64,000 nt of DNA, taken from assembly GCA_964565645.1 (NCBI GenBank), contig CAZMFQ010000007.1:1-64000 (forward strand), read 5' to 3'. Shown here piece after piece: positions 1-9,145 of the stretch. Positions within the stretch are counted from its first letter, which is position 1. Each line of letters begins with the position of its first letter. Both the position numbers and the translations under genes were made by a program. Under the pieces are notes generated by a model. It did no database searches. It had not been told where the DNA came from and saw only the letters and a program-made list of their open reading frames with translations. This stretch comes from JAHIQC01 sp964565645. Lineage in GTDB: Bacteria > Actinomycetota > Coriobacteriia > Anaerosomatales > JAHIQC01.

Positions 1-472
1 GCGCGGGCGTGGCCTGCGGGGCCGGCTGCGCGGCCGACGGTTCGGGCGGATACGGCACGACTATCGCCATGACGATGTATGCGATCACGAACGGGCCGTT
101 GGTCAGCAGCACGAGCGCCACGAAGGCGAGCCGCAGCAGCGTCGGGTCGATAGAGAAGTACTCGCCGAGACCGCCGAGGACGCCCGCGAGCATCTTGTTG
201 CCCTTGGACCGGTAGAGTTTCGCCCCGGGGGTCGGCTTGTGAAAGTGGAACCCGTCGCGCGACCCGAACACGACGAACAGAATGCCGAGGACGACGAGCG
301 CCACGCCGGGGGTCCACAGTCGAAGCTCGGCGGCGATCGCGCGCAGCGGTCCAAAGGCGGGGACGATCCGTTCCCATCCGAGGTTCCCTATGAACGAGAG
401 CCCGATAACGAGCAACACGATCCCCACGACAAGCATCCCTGCGCGGCCGGTCCTGTCCTGCTGATCACTCAT
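1..472 (-). CDS. PspC-domain membrane protein (partial)
   Basis: The first 157 residues of a membrane protein whose gene runs off the left edge. Two hydrophobic stretches lie at about residues 13-31 and 54-70. They are followed by a PspC core at about 85-140, with the motif GVLGGLGEYFSIDPTLLRL and a further membrane segment. A Pro/Ala-rich linker begins before the cut. The ATG at 472 is preceded by AAGGAG at good spacing. PspC proteins act in envelope-stress sensing at the cytoplasmic membrane. The gene lies 18 bp downstream of a LiaF-like gene on the same strand, so the two probably form one envelope-stress operon. The missing C-terminus could hold a sensor or kinase domain, which cannot be judged here. 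Confidence 0.85.
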   Translation of the reverse strand, partial: MSDQQDRTGRAGMLVVGIVLLVIGLSFIGNLGWERIVPAFGPLRAIAAELRLWTPGVALVVLGILFVVFGSRDGFHFHKPTPGAKLYRSKGNKMLAGVLGGLGEYFSIDPTLLRLAFVALVLLTNGPFVIAYIVMAIVVPYPPEPSAAQPAPQATPA

Positions 473-490
473 GGGTTCTCCTTGGTCGTC

Positions 491-1690
491 TCAGTACAGT
501 TCTATCCGAAAGTCGGAGATGCCGCTCTTGAGCAGCACGGTGTAGCGATCCGACGCATCCCCATAGCCCTCGGTCTGCCAGCCTCCGTCAGCGTCGAGGA
601 GGTCCCGGTCGATGTCCGTGTTCGAGAGGCCCGCGTCGCGTTCGACCCTCACGTCGGTGCCGCGGGGGATCCTCAGAACCAGTTGCGAGATCCCGGCGTC
701 GAACGTGACCGGCACGTCACCGTCAGGGCTGTCGCCGAGCTCGATCGTGGAGTTGGAGACGCCGGTCTTGACCCGCAGTTCCGACAGGGCGAGCCCCGTC
801 AGGTCCGCGTCGAGTTCGCTGACACCCGAGTCGAGCGTGAGGTCCCAGGTCACGTCCTTGTCGAGCTCGACGTCCAACCGCGGGTCGCCGAGTCCGAAGA
901 AGCTGGGACCCTGCTCGGCATTGGTGATCCGGACCTTGGCCCGCGAACCGGTGACCGACACGTCGAACGCGGGCCTGCCCAGGGTGCTCGTACCGCTCGC
1001 GGCCACCAGATCCGTACCATCGGTGACGCTCAGACGCCCCACCGGTCCGGTGATGACCGCCTCGCCCGTGCGGACGTCAGGGTCCGAGGGTTCGGAGTAA
1101 TCGAACGGCTGCGTCTCGATCGATCCTGTCCTCCACCAGCTCCAGGAGGTCGACGTCGATGGCAGAACGAACGCTCCGTACCAGAGCGCGGCGAGCACCA
1201 CGAGGCTGGACAGCACCCGGATCCAGGTCGAGCGAAGACCCTTGCCGATCAGGTCGAGGCCGGCCGATACGAGGAGAACCGGCCAGAGTGAGAGCACCGA
1301 CCACCAGACGCTCCATGGCATCGCGCCGACGGAGTTGGCGATCAGGATCGCGCCGACGCTCACGCCGGTGAACCCTTCGACCACCTTGTTGAGCCGGCTG
1401 TCGTCGGCGGGGTAGGACCAGAACATCCCGCGTATGGAGAACACGATGACGAGGATGCCGGCCAGGCTCGCCGGCCAGAATCCCCAGAAGCTCATGCCGG
1501 GCATCACGCGCCCCATGATGATCCCGATACCGATCACCAGGAGCACGACGCCGAACCAGGCGGCACCACCGCCTCGACCGCGACGGTCACCCGGTCCCGG
1601 AGGTTGCGGGGCCGCAACCCCGGTCGCCGGTGGTGCGGGAGGTGCCGGAGGCGGGGGTGCCTGTACGGCGCCCGCGGGTTCCTCGGACAT
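491..1690 (-). CDS. LiaF-like membrane protein
   Basis: A 399-residue protein. It has a Pro/Ala-rich cytoplasmic N-terminus (about 1-42), then about five hydrophobic segments between residues 44 and 175. The C-terminal 200 residues are rich in beta-strand patterns and alternating Asp/Gly/Thr. This layout matches LiaI/LiaF-like proteins with a DUF2154 or toastrack-type extracytoplasmic domain, which pair with PspC proteins in cell-envelope stress systems. The start ATG has a GAGGAG site upstream. The PspC gene follows 18 bp downstream. Family assignment is by architecture rather than a diagnostic catalytic residue, and the signal sensed is unknown. Confidence 0.7.
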   Translation of the reverse strand: MSEEPAGAVQAPPPPAPPAPPATGVAAPQPPGPGDRRGRGGGAAWFGVVLLVIGIGIIMGRVMPGMSFWGFWPASLAGILVIVFSIRGMFWSYPADDSRLNKVVEGFTGVSVGAILIANSVGAMPWSVWWSVLSLWPVLLVSAGLDLIGKGLRSTWIRVLSSLVVLAALWYGAFVLPSTSTSWSWWRTGSIETQPFDYSEPSDPDVRTGEAVITGPVGRLSVTDGTDLVAASGTSTLGRPAFDVSVTGSRAKVRITNAEQGPSFFGLGDPRLDVELDKDVTWDLTLDSGVSELDADLTGLALSELRVKTGVSNSTIELGDSPDGDVPVTFDAGISQLVLRIPRGTDVRVERDAGLSNTDIDRDLLDADGGWQTEGYGDASDRYTVLLKSGISDFRIELY

Positions 1691-1759
1691 ACTCGCTCCT
1701 CTCCTCGGACATACCGCGCGCCGGACGCCGGACGCCGGCGACCGGTACGCATCGGTCCA

Positions 1760-3058
1760 CTATGACGCGCGCGGCGTCCGCTCGACCCTCAACCGCGCGA
1801 TGCGGCGGCGGCGGACGGCCTCGACCGTGAAGGTGGTGTCGCCCTGGACGAGCGACTCGCCCGAGACGGGTATATGCCCCAACCGCACGAGCACCCATCC
1901 GGCGATCGTCTCGTATTCGTCGCTCTCGTCTACAGGGAGGCCCATCTCCACGGCGTCCTCTATCGGCAAGCGTCCGTCGATGATCCAGCGGTCCTCGCCG
2001 ACCTCGGTCACGAAGCGGCGATCATGATCGAACTCGTCGGCCACCTCACCGATGACCTCCTCGACGATGTCCTCGATCGTGGCGATCCCGGCGGTGCCGC
2101 CGTACTCGTCGACGACGATGGCCATGTGGTTGCGCATCGCCCGCATCTCGCCGAGGAGCGGCAGGATCCCCTTGGTCTCGGGCACGAACACCGGGGGCCG
2201 CGCCCATGCGGCGATGCCCTCGGACAGCCTTCCCTCCGACGCCGGTCCCACGAGGTCTTTGAGCAGCAGCACGCCGACGATCTTGTCGGTGTCCTCGGAG
2301 TAGACGGGGAGGCGCGAGAAGCCGGACTCTCGGAACACCCTGAGCGCGTCGTCGACGCGGGTCGTCTCCTCGATGGCGGCCATATCGACGCGCGGCACCA
2401 TGATCTCGCGGACGACCGTGTCCCCGAGCTCGAATATCTCGTGGATCATGCGCTTCTCTTCTTCGAGCAGGGACCCCTGCTCGGTGACGAGCAGCTTGAT
2501 CTCCTCCTCGGAGACACCCGGCCTGCCCTGGCCCGGCTTCACGCCGAGGAGTCGCGCGACGACGTCGGTCGAGCGCGCGAGGAACCACGCGACCGGTGCG
2601 ACCACGGTGGCGATGAAGTCCACCGGGCGCGCCACCGCCTTGGCCACGACCTCTGCGCGCTGAAGCCCGAGGCGCTTGGGCGCGAGTTCGCCAAAGACCA
2701 ACGTGACGTAGGAGATGACGACCGTGACGATGAACACCGAACCGCCGGCGGCCACACTCGCGAGCCAGGGATTGCCGAGCGACTCGAGCCAGCCTTGGAG
2801 CGGCTTGGCGAGCGAGACCGCGGCAGTGGCGGAGGCCATGAACCCGACGAGCGTGATGCCGATCTGGATCGTGGCGAGCAGGCGTGACGGGTCCTCTGTG
2901 AGTGCGATAGCGGCCTTGGCGCCCGCGGAACCCTCCTCGGCGGAGTGTTTGAGCGCGGCGCGGCGCGCGGATATGAGCGCTATCTCGGCCGCGGCGAAGT
3001 AGCCGTTGACCACGATGAGCACGAACACGAGCACCATCTCGAACAGATAATCTCCCAT
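1760..3058 (-). CDS. CorC/HlyC-type (CNNM) membrane transporter
   Basis: About 432 residues from the ATG at 3058. The layout is an N-terminal DUF21 membrane domain (about 1-190, opening with FEMVLVFVLIVVNGYFAAAE), two CBS domains (about 205-325), and a C-terminal CorC_HlyC domain. The family is implicated in magnesium or cobalt homeostasis at the plasma membrane, with the CBS pair binding adenine nucleotides. The CBS region contains VPRVDMAAIEE, and the segment between the domains has VVDEYGGTAG, both typical. The frame stays open upstream to 3169, but that would overlap the divergent neighbour and adds non-membrane sequence. The start at 3058 has no strong ribosome site, so it is the least certain part of the call. 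Confidence 0.88.
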   Translation of the reverse strand: MGDYLFEMVLVFVLIVVNGYFAAAEIALISARRAALKHSAEEGSAGAKAAIALTEDPSRLLATIQIGITLVGFMASATAAVSLAKPLQGWLESLGNPWLASVAAGGSVFIVTVVISYVTLVFGELAPKRLGLQRAEVVAKAVARPVDFIATVVAPVAWFLARSTDVVARLLGVKPGQGRPGVSEEEIKLLVTEQGSLLEEEKRMIHEIFELGDTVVREIMVPRVDMAAIEETTRVDDALRVFRESGFSRLPVYSEDTDKIVGVLLLKDLVGPASEGRLSEGIAAWARPPVFVPETKGILPLLGEMRAMRNHMAIVVDEYGGTAGIATIEDIVEEVIGEVADEFDHDRRFVTEVGEDRWIIDGRLPIEDAVEMGLPVDESDEYETIAGWVLVRLGHIPVSGESLVQGDTTFTVEAVRRRRIARLRVERTPRAS

Positions 3059-3170
3059 ACGCACAGGGTACCCCACGCGGCATGGGATTGAAGCGATTGC
3101 TCCCAAACGCCGATTATCAGAGAATCGGGTCGCGTGCAGTTGGGCCCGCCATCCTGTTATGGAGTCCACA

Positions 3171-5150
3171 GTGCCGGATGTGAACGACCGTCAGGAGCTC
3201 GAGGCCGTTGTCCGCGGGATAGCCTCCGCCGGCAAGGCGCTCAAGCTCTACCCGCCGACGAGCCCGATCCCGAGGCAGTCGGTCGATGCCGCGACCGCGG
3301 CGCTCGACACGTTCCTCGGCACGCATCCCGTGCTCTCGCTCTCGGTGGCCCGCGACGGCTTCGGCTGGTGCGGCCAGGAGCTCGGGGCCGGCATGATCGG
3401 CGTGGGCGATCTCGCCGACGCCCTACGCGACCACGGCGTCGCCGAGATCGATTTCCTCCCCGGCGCGAGCGCCGAGGACCTCATGGCCTTCATCGACGTG
3501 ATCACGAGAGACCCCGACGAGGTCCGCGCGGCAGGCGGCTTCGCCGCCCTGCTCGCAGCCTCTGGAGTCGACAACGTCCGCGCGGCCGACGTGCAGCTCA
3601 CGGTGGTCGACGCGGCATTCGCGCCCGAGAGCGGAGAGACCGACGAGTTCCTTCAGGAGTTGGCCAACGACCCCGATCGCCTCACCGGATGGATGAACGC
3701 CGCCGCCGCAGGCGACCCCGCCGCGTTCAGCGAGGGCCTCAACGAGCTCGCGGCCAACGCCGGAGACGAGGGTATGTCCCAACTGCTCGACACGCTGGCC
3801 GCTGCGTTCATGCGCCAGCCGACCGAGACACGCGACGTCATGCTCGGGCTCGCGATGGAGGGCGGATCGCTGCACGGGCTCGCGGGCGGCATGTTCGGAC
3901 GTCTCGCCGATGAGGACATCGCAGGCACGCTCACGGACGGTGTCTTCGGGTCCAACATGCTCTCGCTTTCGAGTGCGCTGACGGGCCTGCCTCTCGAATC
4001 CCGGATCGACCAGGTCAAGGCCCGCGTCCAGGCCATGCTCAAGCACGAGGGCCACGCCGACAAGGAGCTCGGCTTCCTCGACCATATGGTGGAGGTACGC
4101 CGCCGCGCCGAGCCCGAGCCCGCTCTCGTGGACGCCGACCAGCTCTACCGCAAGGTCGCGCTGGCCGCCGCGATGCCCGCCGAGGAGATCGACCGCCTCC
4201 GCATGGAGACCACCGGATCGCGCGGCGCGGCCAACCGCGCCGGTGTCGCGACGATGCTCGCCCTTCTCGACCAGCAGCGCGATTTCGAGCTGTACTGCCG
4301 GGGACTCGACGGTCTCGCCGCGATGGTGCCGAGACTCATCGAATCGGGCGAACTGGATGTGGCGCACACCGTCCTGAGCGAACTGACCGTGCGCGAATCG
4401 CGCGCGGTGCAACCCTGGCCCGAGCTCACGGGCCGCCTCCGCGCGGCCATCTCGACCGCGGTCTCGCCGCAGGCCATGGCCGCGCTCATCCGCGCGGTCA
4501 CGGCGGACCCGAGCACGCTGAGCGCGGCGCGCGAGATCACCCGCGTCGCCGGCGATGCCGCCGGTCCGGCCATCATCGAAGAGGCTATGGCCCACAAGGG
4601 CGAGGGCCTCAAAGCTGCCGAGGAGCTCCTCGGCAGGCGCGTCATCGACCTGCTCGCATCCCAGCTCGGGCACGCCCAGTGGTTCCAGCTCGCGCCAGCC
4701 GTCGCGCGGCTCGCGCTTGAGAGCGACCCGCGTGCGCAAGCCGCCATCGCGGCTGCGGCGCGCCGTCCCGACGAGCAGTCCCGCCGTGAGGTGGCCAACG
4801 GGTTGGCGATGGCCGAGTCGGCCGGAGCGCTGCAGTTGCTCGGCGAGATGACGGCCGACCCCAGCCCCGAGGTCGCGATCTCGGCGGTCCGGGCACTCGG
4901 CAAGGCGGCGACACCCGGCGCGGCACAGATCCTCGCGTCGCGGTTCGAGGCGCTCGACGCCGACAACAAGGACTTCCTGCTCGCACGCGAGATCATCGGC
5001 GCGCTCTCCCGAACGACCGACCCCGGCGCCGACGCCGCGCTCGCGCACATCGCGGCGCGCAAGGCCATCATCAAGCGCGGACACTTCGCGGAGATCGGGG
5101 ACCTGGCCCGCCAGGCCATAGCCGTCCGAGGACGGGGGACGAGCCGATGA
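3171..5150 (+). CDS. HEAT-repeat-like protein paired with an HD-GYP protein
   Basis: About 659 residues, cytoplasmic, Ala-rich and predicted all-helical. The C-terminal third carries HEAT-like repeats (for example SPEVAISAVRALGKA). The first 130 residues, with the motif KALKLYPPTSPI, match the N-terminal module of the next gene (RKASQLYPPQHPAF). I prefer the GTG at 3171, since GGAG lies 6 bases upstream; an ATG at 3159 in the same frame has no ribosome site. The stop overlaps the downstream start by 4 bases, implying translational coupling. No catalytic motif is visible. It probably acts as a scaffold or partner of the downstream phosphohydrolase-like protein. Function is unassigned. Confidence 0.8.
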   Translation: MPDVNDRQELEAVVRGIASAGKALKLYPPTSPIPRQSVDAATAALDTFLGTHPVLSLSVARDGFGWCGQELGAGMIGVGDLADALRDHGVAEIDFLPGASAEDLMAFIDVITRDPDEVRAAGGFAALLAASGVDNVRAADVQLTVVDAAFAPESGETDEFLQELANDPDRLTGWMNAAAAGDPAAFSEGLNELAANAGDEGMSQLLDTLAAAFMRQPTETRDVMLGLAMEGGSLHGLAGGMFGRLADEDIAGTLTDGVFGSNMLSLSSALTGLPLESRIDQVKARVQAMLKHEGHADKELGFLDHMVEVRRRAEPEPALVDADQLYRKVALAAAMPAEEIDRLRMETTGSRGAANRAGVATMLALLDQQRDFELYCRGLDGLAAMVPRLIESGELDVAHTVLSELTVRESRAVQPWPELTGRLRAAISTAVSPQAMAALIRAVTADPSTLSAAREITRVAGDAAGPAIIEEAMAHKGEGLKAAEELLGRRVIDLLASQLGHAQWFQLAPAVARLALESDPRAQAAIAAAARRPDEQSRREVANGLAMAESAGALQLLGEMTADPSPEVAISAVRALGKAATPGAAQILASRFEALDADNKDFLLAREIIGALSRTTDPGADAALAHIAARKAIIKRGHFAEIGDLARQAIAVRGRGTSR

Positions 5151-6469
5151 GCGCCGTCACCGTCGTATCCGCGCTCGCAGCCGGCCGCAAGGCCTCGCAG
5201 CTGTATCCCCCGCAACACCCCGCGTTCATAGAGGCGATGGACGGCCTTGTCGCGGCGATCGGCGAGAGCTGCGCGTGCGAGCCCGCCGGAGCGTTCACCC
5301 TCAACCTCCACCAGGGCAGGCTGTACCACGAGAGCGTCGTCCTCCCCGACGAGACCCCCGGCGTCACGGCCATGGCCGAGGCGTTCGAGACCCGTCGGAT
5401 CGAAAGCCTGACCCTGCACTCCCAGATCGCCACCAAGGACGTCATCGGGCTCGTCGAGGTCCTGGGCCTGAAGCCCTCACCCGATCTCGACGTGAAAGCG
5501 GAACTGGACAGCCGAGGAGTCGCGGGGGTGACCCTGTCGATCATCGTGGACGAGGGCGATGCCGAGTGGGAGGAGCGCGACCGCGTCCGCGAGCAGGACC
5601 GTGCGCTGTACCACCGGCTCGTGTCGACGCTCAACCAGATGTCGGCACAGGTCGTGGCCGGGGACTTCCGCCAGATATCCAAGGCGGACTCGCTGGTGGG
5701 TGAGATCGTCGGGCGCCTCATGCAGGATGAAGCTGCCGTTCTTGGACTGGCGACCCTGCGCAGCGCGACCGAGGCCGAGGCCTACCACGCGGTCAACGTG
5801 ATGATCTACTCGCTCACCCTCGGCGCCGAGCTGGGCCTGCCGGCCGAGGGGCTGTCATCCCTGGGCACCAGCGCCCTCACCCACGACATCGGCAAGGCGG
5901 CTTTCGAGCACGACGACCCGTCCCAGGCCGAAGCCATGCGTACCATGCACTCTCAGGCCGGCGCGGACATCCTCTCGGGCCTCTCGCCCGAGGACCCGAC
6001 CCCGATGCTCGTGGCGTACGAACACCACATGCATGTCGACGGCACCGGCCACCCCGAACGTGCGGCCGACTACGTGGGCCATCCGTTCAGCCGTATGGTG
6101 GCCATCGCCGACCGCTACGCGAATCTGACCGCAGGCACGGGCGGCTTCGAGGCGCTCACACCCGACAAGGCGATCATCCAGATCCTGCGTGAGGCGGGAA
6201 GCATGCTCGATCCTCTGTTCGCCAGGCTCTTCGCCAAGGCCCTGGGTGTGTTCCCGGTGGGCTGCCTCGTGAGGCTCTCCGACAACTCGGTGGGCGTCGT
6301 CTGCGGCGCCGGTCTCGACCCGCTCACTCCGTGCGTGCGGGTCACCTGGGACACAGGCGGCATGGCCGTCGAGAAGCCCGAGCAGGTGGAACTGGCGACC
6401 GATGGTCGCACGATCATCGAAGTGGTCGATCCCGAGAGCCTCAACACACAGATCGCCGATCACCTCTGA
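5147..6469 (+). CDS. HD-GYP-like phosphohydrolase domain protein
   Basis: 440 residues. An N-terminal module (about 1-130) is shared with the upstream gene product, and an HD-GYP-type domain follows at about 200-370. HD is present as THDIGK, and a downstream His lies in MHSQAG. The GYP motif is altered: HHMHVDGTGHP, with His where the family has Tyr, and no Glu after the His pair. True HD-GYP proteins hydrolyse cyclic di-GMP. The metal-ligand His and Asp residues mostly remain, so activity is possible, but the altered GYP weakens the prediction. The start overlaps the previous stop (ATGA). No GGDEF or receiver domain is attached. Confidence 0.85.
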   Translation: MSAVTVVSALAAGRKASQLYPPQHPAFIEAMDGLVAAIGESCACEPAGAFTLNLHQGRLYHESVVLPDETPGVTAMAEAFETRRIESLTLHSQIATKDVIGLVEVLGLKPSPDLDVKAELDSRGVAGVTLSIIVDEGDAEWEERDRVREQDRALYHRLVSTLNQMSAQVVAGDFRQISKADSLVGEIVGRLMQDEAAVLGLATLRSATEAEAYHAVNVMIYSLTLGAELGLPAEGLSSLGTSALTHDIGKAAFEHDDPSQAEAMRTMHSQAGADILSGLSPEDPTPMLVAYEHHMHVDGTGHPERAADYVGHPFSRMVAIADRYANLTAGTGGFEALTPDKAIIQILREAGSMLDPLFARLFAKALGVFPVGCLVRLSDNSVGVVCGAGLDPLTPCVRVTWDTGGMAVEKPEQVELATDGRTIIEVVDPESLNTQIADHL

Positions 6470-6521
6470 GGGTGAGGCACACCTGCACCCAGGCGATGGC
6501 GAGCCCGGACCTGTCGCGCGA

Positions 6522-6878
6522 TCAGACCGGCGGTTGCGGGTTGATCTTGTGCAGCACCAGAGCGATGAGGGCGAGCCTGCGCCCCCTGTCCTGGCAGGCC
6601 TCCACGAAGCCGGCGATGGTCTCGCGCAGCTCGGGCGTCGGCCTGTAACGGATCAGACCGCCCGCGCACTGGAGGATCCTGCCCGCGCACAGCGCTTCGA
6701 TCTCGGGTTCCAGCTCTTCGGCGCGCCTACCCAGCCGTGAGGCCAGGCCGGCGGTGTCGAGGACGGCGTCGGGGTTGCGCTGGAAGAACACGAGGATATC
6801 CCACGTCAGCAAGGACCTGACGTGTCTCTCGACGAACTGCATGATGGAGGGTCCGAGAACCCCCTCGAGATCGTACAC
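6522..6878 (-). CDS. small winged-helix-like hypothetical protein
   Basis: 118 residues with a GTG start at 6878, about 10 bases after an AGGGGA site. The predicted helix pattern is WDILVFFQRNPDAVLDTAGL then RRAEELEPEIEALCAGRIL, followed by a short strand pair (GGLIRYRP). This resembles the winged helix-turn-helix fold of MarR- or HTH-type regulators, and hydrophobic helices follow. I do not recognise the family. It converges on the HD-GYP gene with 52 bases between them and is monocistronic. A small DNA-binding regulator is the best guess. Confidence 0.65.
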   Translation of the reverse strand: MYDLEGVLGPSIMQFVERHVRSLLTWDILVFFQRNPDAVLDTAGLASRLGRRAEELEPEIEALCAGRILQCAGGLIRYRPTPELRETIAGFVEACQDRGRRLALIALVLHKINPQPPV

Positions 6879-7186
6879 CCCAGCCGTCCCCTGTCAGTGT
6901 GATCATGACCGTGCCCCGCGAACCATGGCGCGCGAAATCATGGCGACCGTATACAACCCGCTGATTCTATCGGCACGAATCGCATGTCGAGTTTAACCTA
7001 AGGAAGTTCACATGTAATGTGGCGCGGTCGAACGGACTTCCGCAGGGTGTGAATGGTATGGCACCGAGACGAACGGTACGCCGAACGGCGCGGCTCCCGG
7101 AGGCCGACTGCGGGGCGGATGCGCCGATGCACGCCATCGTGTAGGGTTTGTGCGGTACTACAGACTCAGTTGAGAGAGGTGGGCAC
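6879..7186. other. intergenic region between two divergent genes
   Basis: About 308 bases between the winged-helix-like gene (minus) and the prolyl isomerase gene (plus). It must hold both promoters. A locally AT-richer patch lies at about 6945-7020, and TATACAA occurs at about 6951-6957, but no hexamer pair is convincing on either strand. I see no open frame with a ribosome site and no strong hairpin. Confidence 0.5.
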
Positions 7187-7615
7187 ATGCCCTTGAACGA
7201 AGGAACCACCGTACGCGTCCACTATCGGGGGACCCTCGAGGACGGCGTCGAGTTCGATTCCAGCGAAGGCCGCGACCCGCTCGAGTTCACGCTCGGCGCA
7301 AGCCAGGTCATCCCCGGCTTCGAAGACGCCGTCATCGGCCTGGAGCCCGGCGAGTCAGTCACGGTGACCATCGACGCCGACAACGCCTACGGCCCGCACC
7401 TCGAAGAGGCGATCCAGAGTGTCCCCGTGAGCGCCTTCTGGGAGCCGCCCGCGCCCGGCATGGTCGTCCAGCTCGTCGCCCCCGACGGCACGCAGCTCGC
7501 CGCGACCGTGATGGATGTCGGCGAGGAAGAGGCACGGCTGGACTTCAACCACCCGCTCGCGGGACAAGCGCTGACCTTCGAGATCACCCTCGTCGAGGTC
7601 ATCGGCGCCAACTGA
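7187..7615 (+). CDS. FKBP-type peptidyl-prolyl isomerase (SlyD-like)
   Basis: 142 residues from the ATG at 7187, after a GAGAGGTGGG ribosome site. The N-terminal part is a classic FKBP core (VRVHYRGTLEDGVEFDSS, then GASQVIPGFEDAVIGLEPGE). The middle resembles the SlyD insert-in-flap domain (AYGPHLEEAIQSVP), and the C-terminus returns to the FKBP fold (FNHPLAGQALTFEITL). The Cys/His-rich metal-binding tail of proteobacterial SlyD is absent. The family catalyses prolyl cis-trans isomerisation and acts as a cytoplasmic folding chaperone. The gene stands alone and converges on the flavin reductase gene. Confidence 0.95.
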   Translation: MPLNEGTTVRVHYRGTLEDGVEFDSSEGRDPLEFTLGASQVIPGFEDAVIGLEPGESVTVTIDADNAYGPHLEEAIQSVPVSAFWEPPAPGMVVQLVAPDGTQLAATVMDVGEEEARLDFNHPLAGQALTFEITLVEVIGAN

Positions 7616-7642
7616 TCGAACGCTCAGGGCGGGTTCGCCGGA

Positions 7643-8338
7643 TCAGGCGTAGCCGGCGAACCGCTCGATCATCCGCTCCTCGGCAGGTATCGCGAGTTCG
7701 TCGAGGACGCGTTCCATGGCCCCCACCATCACCGGGGGGCCGGCGACGATCCACAGAGCGGGCGCCGAGAGCGCCCCATGCCGCCTCACGAGTTCCGCGG
7801 TGATGAACCCGCGCTCGCCTTGCCATCCATCGGACGGGTGCTCCAGCACGTGGACGATGCGCACGCCGCTGGTTTCCATCGCCTCGAACTCCGCGCGGTA
7901 CGGGATGCACTCGTCGTCACGGTTCCCGAAGAACACGAACGCCTGCAGCGGAAGCCCCGTCTGCACGGCGTGTCGCAGGATGCTTCTGGCCGGCGTTATC
8001 CCCACCCCGCCCACAAGGAACACGAGCCTGCTCGCACCCGACGGAACCAGGAGCCTTCCCGAAGGCTTCGACACGCGGATCGGGTCCCCCGGGACGAGCG
8101 CGTCGAGCGCCTGCTTGAACGCCGAGTCGCTGATCCGCGTGGTGAACTCCAGGTAGTCGTCCAGCGGCGCTGACGCGATCGTGAACGGCTTTCCCACAGG
8201 ACCGTCGGGGGTCTGTACCGTGACCACCGCGTACTGCCCCGGCACGAAGTCGTAGGCGGTCGGGCGCGAGAAGCGTAACGCCACCGCCTCCTCACCCCAG
8301 TCGGTGCGGGCCTGCATCCGTGCCTCGAAGGTCTCCAT
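7643..8338 (-). CDS. FAD/NAD(P)-binding oxidoreductase (ferredoxin reductase family)
   Basis: 231 residues. An N-terminal FAD-binding barrel (about 1-95) contains GKPFTIAS, the counterpart of the flavin-binding RxYS motif with Arg replaced by Lys. The C-terminal NAD(P)-binding domain shows VFLVGGVGITPARS and ends with a GPPVM motif. These single-domain reductases move electrons between NAD(P)H and a partner redox protein. There is no iron-sulfur domain. The ATG is preceded by GGAG at 8 bases. It is divergent, with 63 bases between, from a molybdopterin oxidoreductase lipoprotein. That invites the idea of a shared electron path but does not prove it. Confidence 0.9.
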   Translation of the reverse strand: METFEARMQARTDWGEEAVALRFSRPTAYDFVPGQYAVVTVQTPDGPVGKPFTIASAPLDDYLEFTTRISDSAFKQALDALVPGDPIRVSKPSGRLLVPSGASRLVFLVGGVGITPARSILRHAVQTGLPLQAFVFFGNRDDECIPYRAEFEAMETSGVRIVHVLEHPSDGWQGERGFITAELVRRHGALSAPALWIVAGPPVMVGAMERVLDELAIPAEERMIERFAGYA

Positions 8339-8401
8339 CTGAGTCTCCGTCCGTCGGCTGGGAACATACCCGTAACCGACGCTTATGAAAGGCGCGCTCA
8401 G

Positions 8402-9091
8402 ATGAACCTCGGCAGATTCGGGTCCGCATGTGTCGTACTGGTCGTCGCAACCCTCGTGTCGGGCGCCGCAGGCTGCTCGGCGCTGCGCGGCGACGGAGGC
8501 TCGAGCGGCGGTTCCTCGGCGGTCAAGGAACTCGAACGCTCGCAGATCCGCGAGTACGAGGGCAAGGACCTCTCGTCGATCACGGAGTTCCGGGAGAACT
8601 CCATCAAGGGTCCGCAGAAGGTCGACCGGGCGGCATACCGGCTCAGCGTCGAAGGGCTCGTCGCCACGCCCCTCGAGATGACGTACGACCAGGTGCTCGC
8701 CGATTTCGCGCCCTACAAGAAGGTCGTGACGCTCAACTGCGTCGAAGGCTGGAGCGTGGACATCCTGTGGGAGGGCGTGAAGCTGGCCGACCTGCTCGAC
8801 GCCGCCGGAGCGGATCCCGACGCCCGGGTGATCATCTTCCGTTCGGTCGACGGCTACTCGACCTCACTGCCCGCCGCGTACATACGCGATAACGACATCC
8901 TGCTCGCCTACAAGATGAACGGCGTCGAACTGCCCCCCGAACGCGGCTTCCCGTTCCAGCTGGTGGCCGAGGAGAAGTGGGGATACAAGTGGGCCAAGTG
9001 GATCGAGACGATCAAGGTGAGCGACGACACGTCGTTTGAGGGCTACTGGGAGAGCCGCGGGTACAGCAACACGGGCGACCTCGAGGAGTAG
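8402..9091 (+). CDS. molybdopterin-binding oxidoreductase lipoprotein (sulfite oxidase-like fold)
   Basis: 229 residues. The N-terminus is an export signal with a plausible lipobox ending at Cys (VSGAAGC, about residue 25) and a Ser/Gly linker. Residues about 70-220 form a small sulfite-oxidase-type molybdopterin domain: YRLSVEGLVATPLEMTYDQV, then VVTLNCVEGWSVD, with the Cys expected to ligate molybdenum. The domain resembles YedY/MsrP but lacks a Tat twin-arginine motif, so the route of cofactor-loaded export is unclear. Many short members of this fold are uncharacterised. The start follows an AAAGG site. It shares a 63-base divergent promoter region with the flavin reductase. Confidence 0.88.
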   Translation: MNLGRFGSACVVLVVATLVSGAAGCSALRGDGGSSGGSSAVKELERSQIREYEGKDLSSITEFRENSIKGPQKVDRAAYRLSVEGLVATPLEMTYDQVLADFAPYKKVVTLNCVEGWSVDILWEGVKLADLLDAAGADPDARVIIFRSVDGYSTSLPAAYIRDNDILLAYKMNGVELPPERGFPFQLVAEEKWGYKWAKWIETIKVSDDTSFEGYWESRGYSNTGDLEE

Positions 9092-9145
9092 CCTCGGCGG
9101 CCGATGCGGCGAGCGCGCCACGCGCGGGACCGCGAGACGCCGCGG

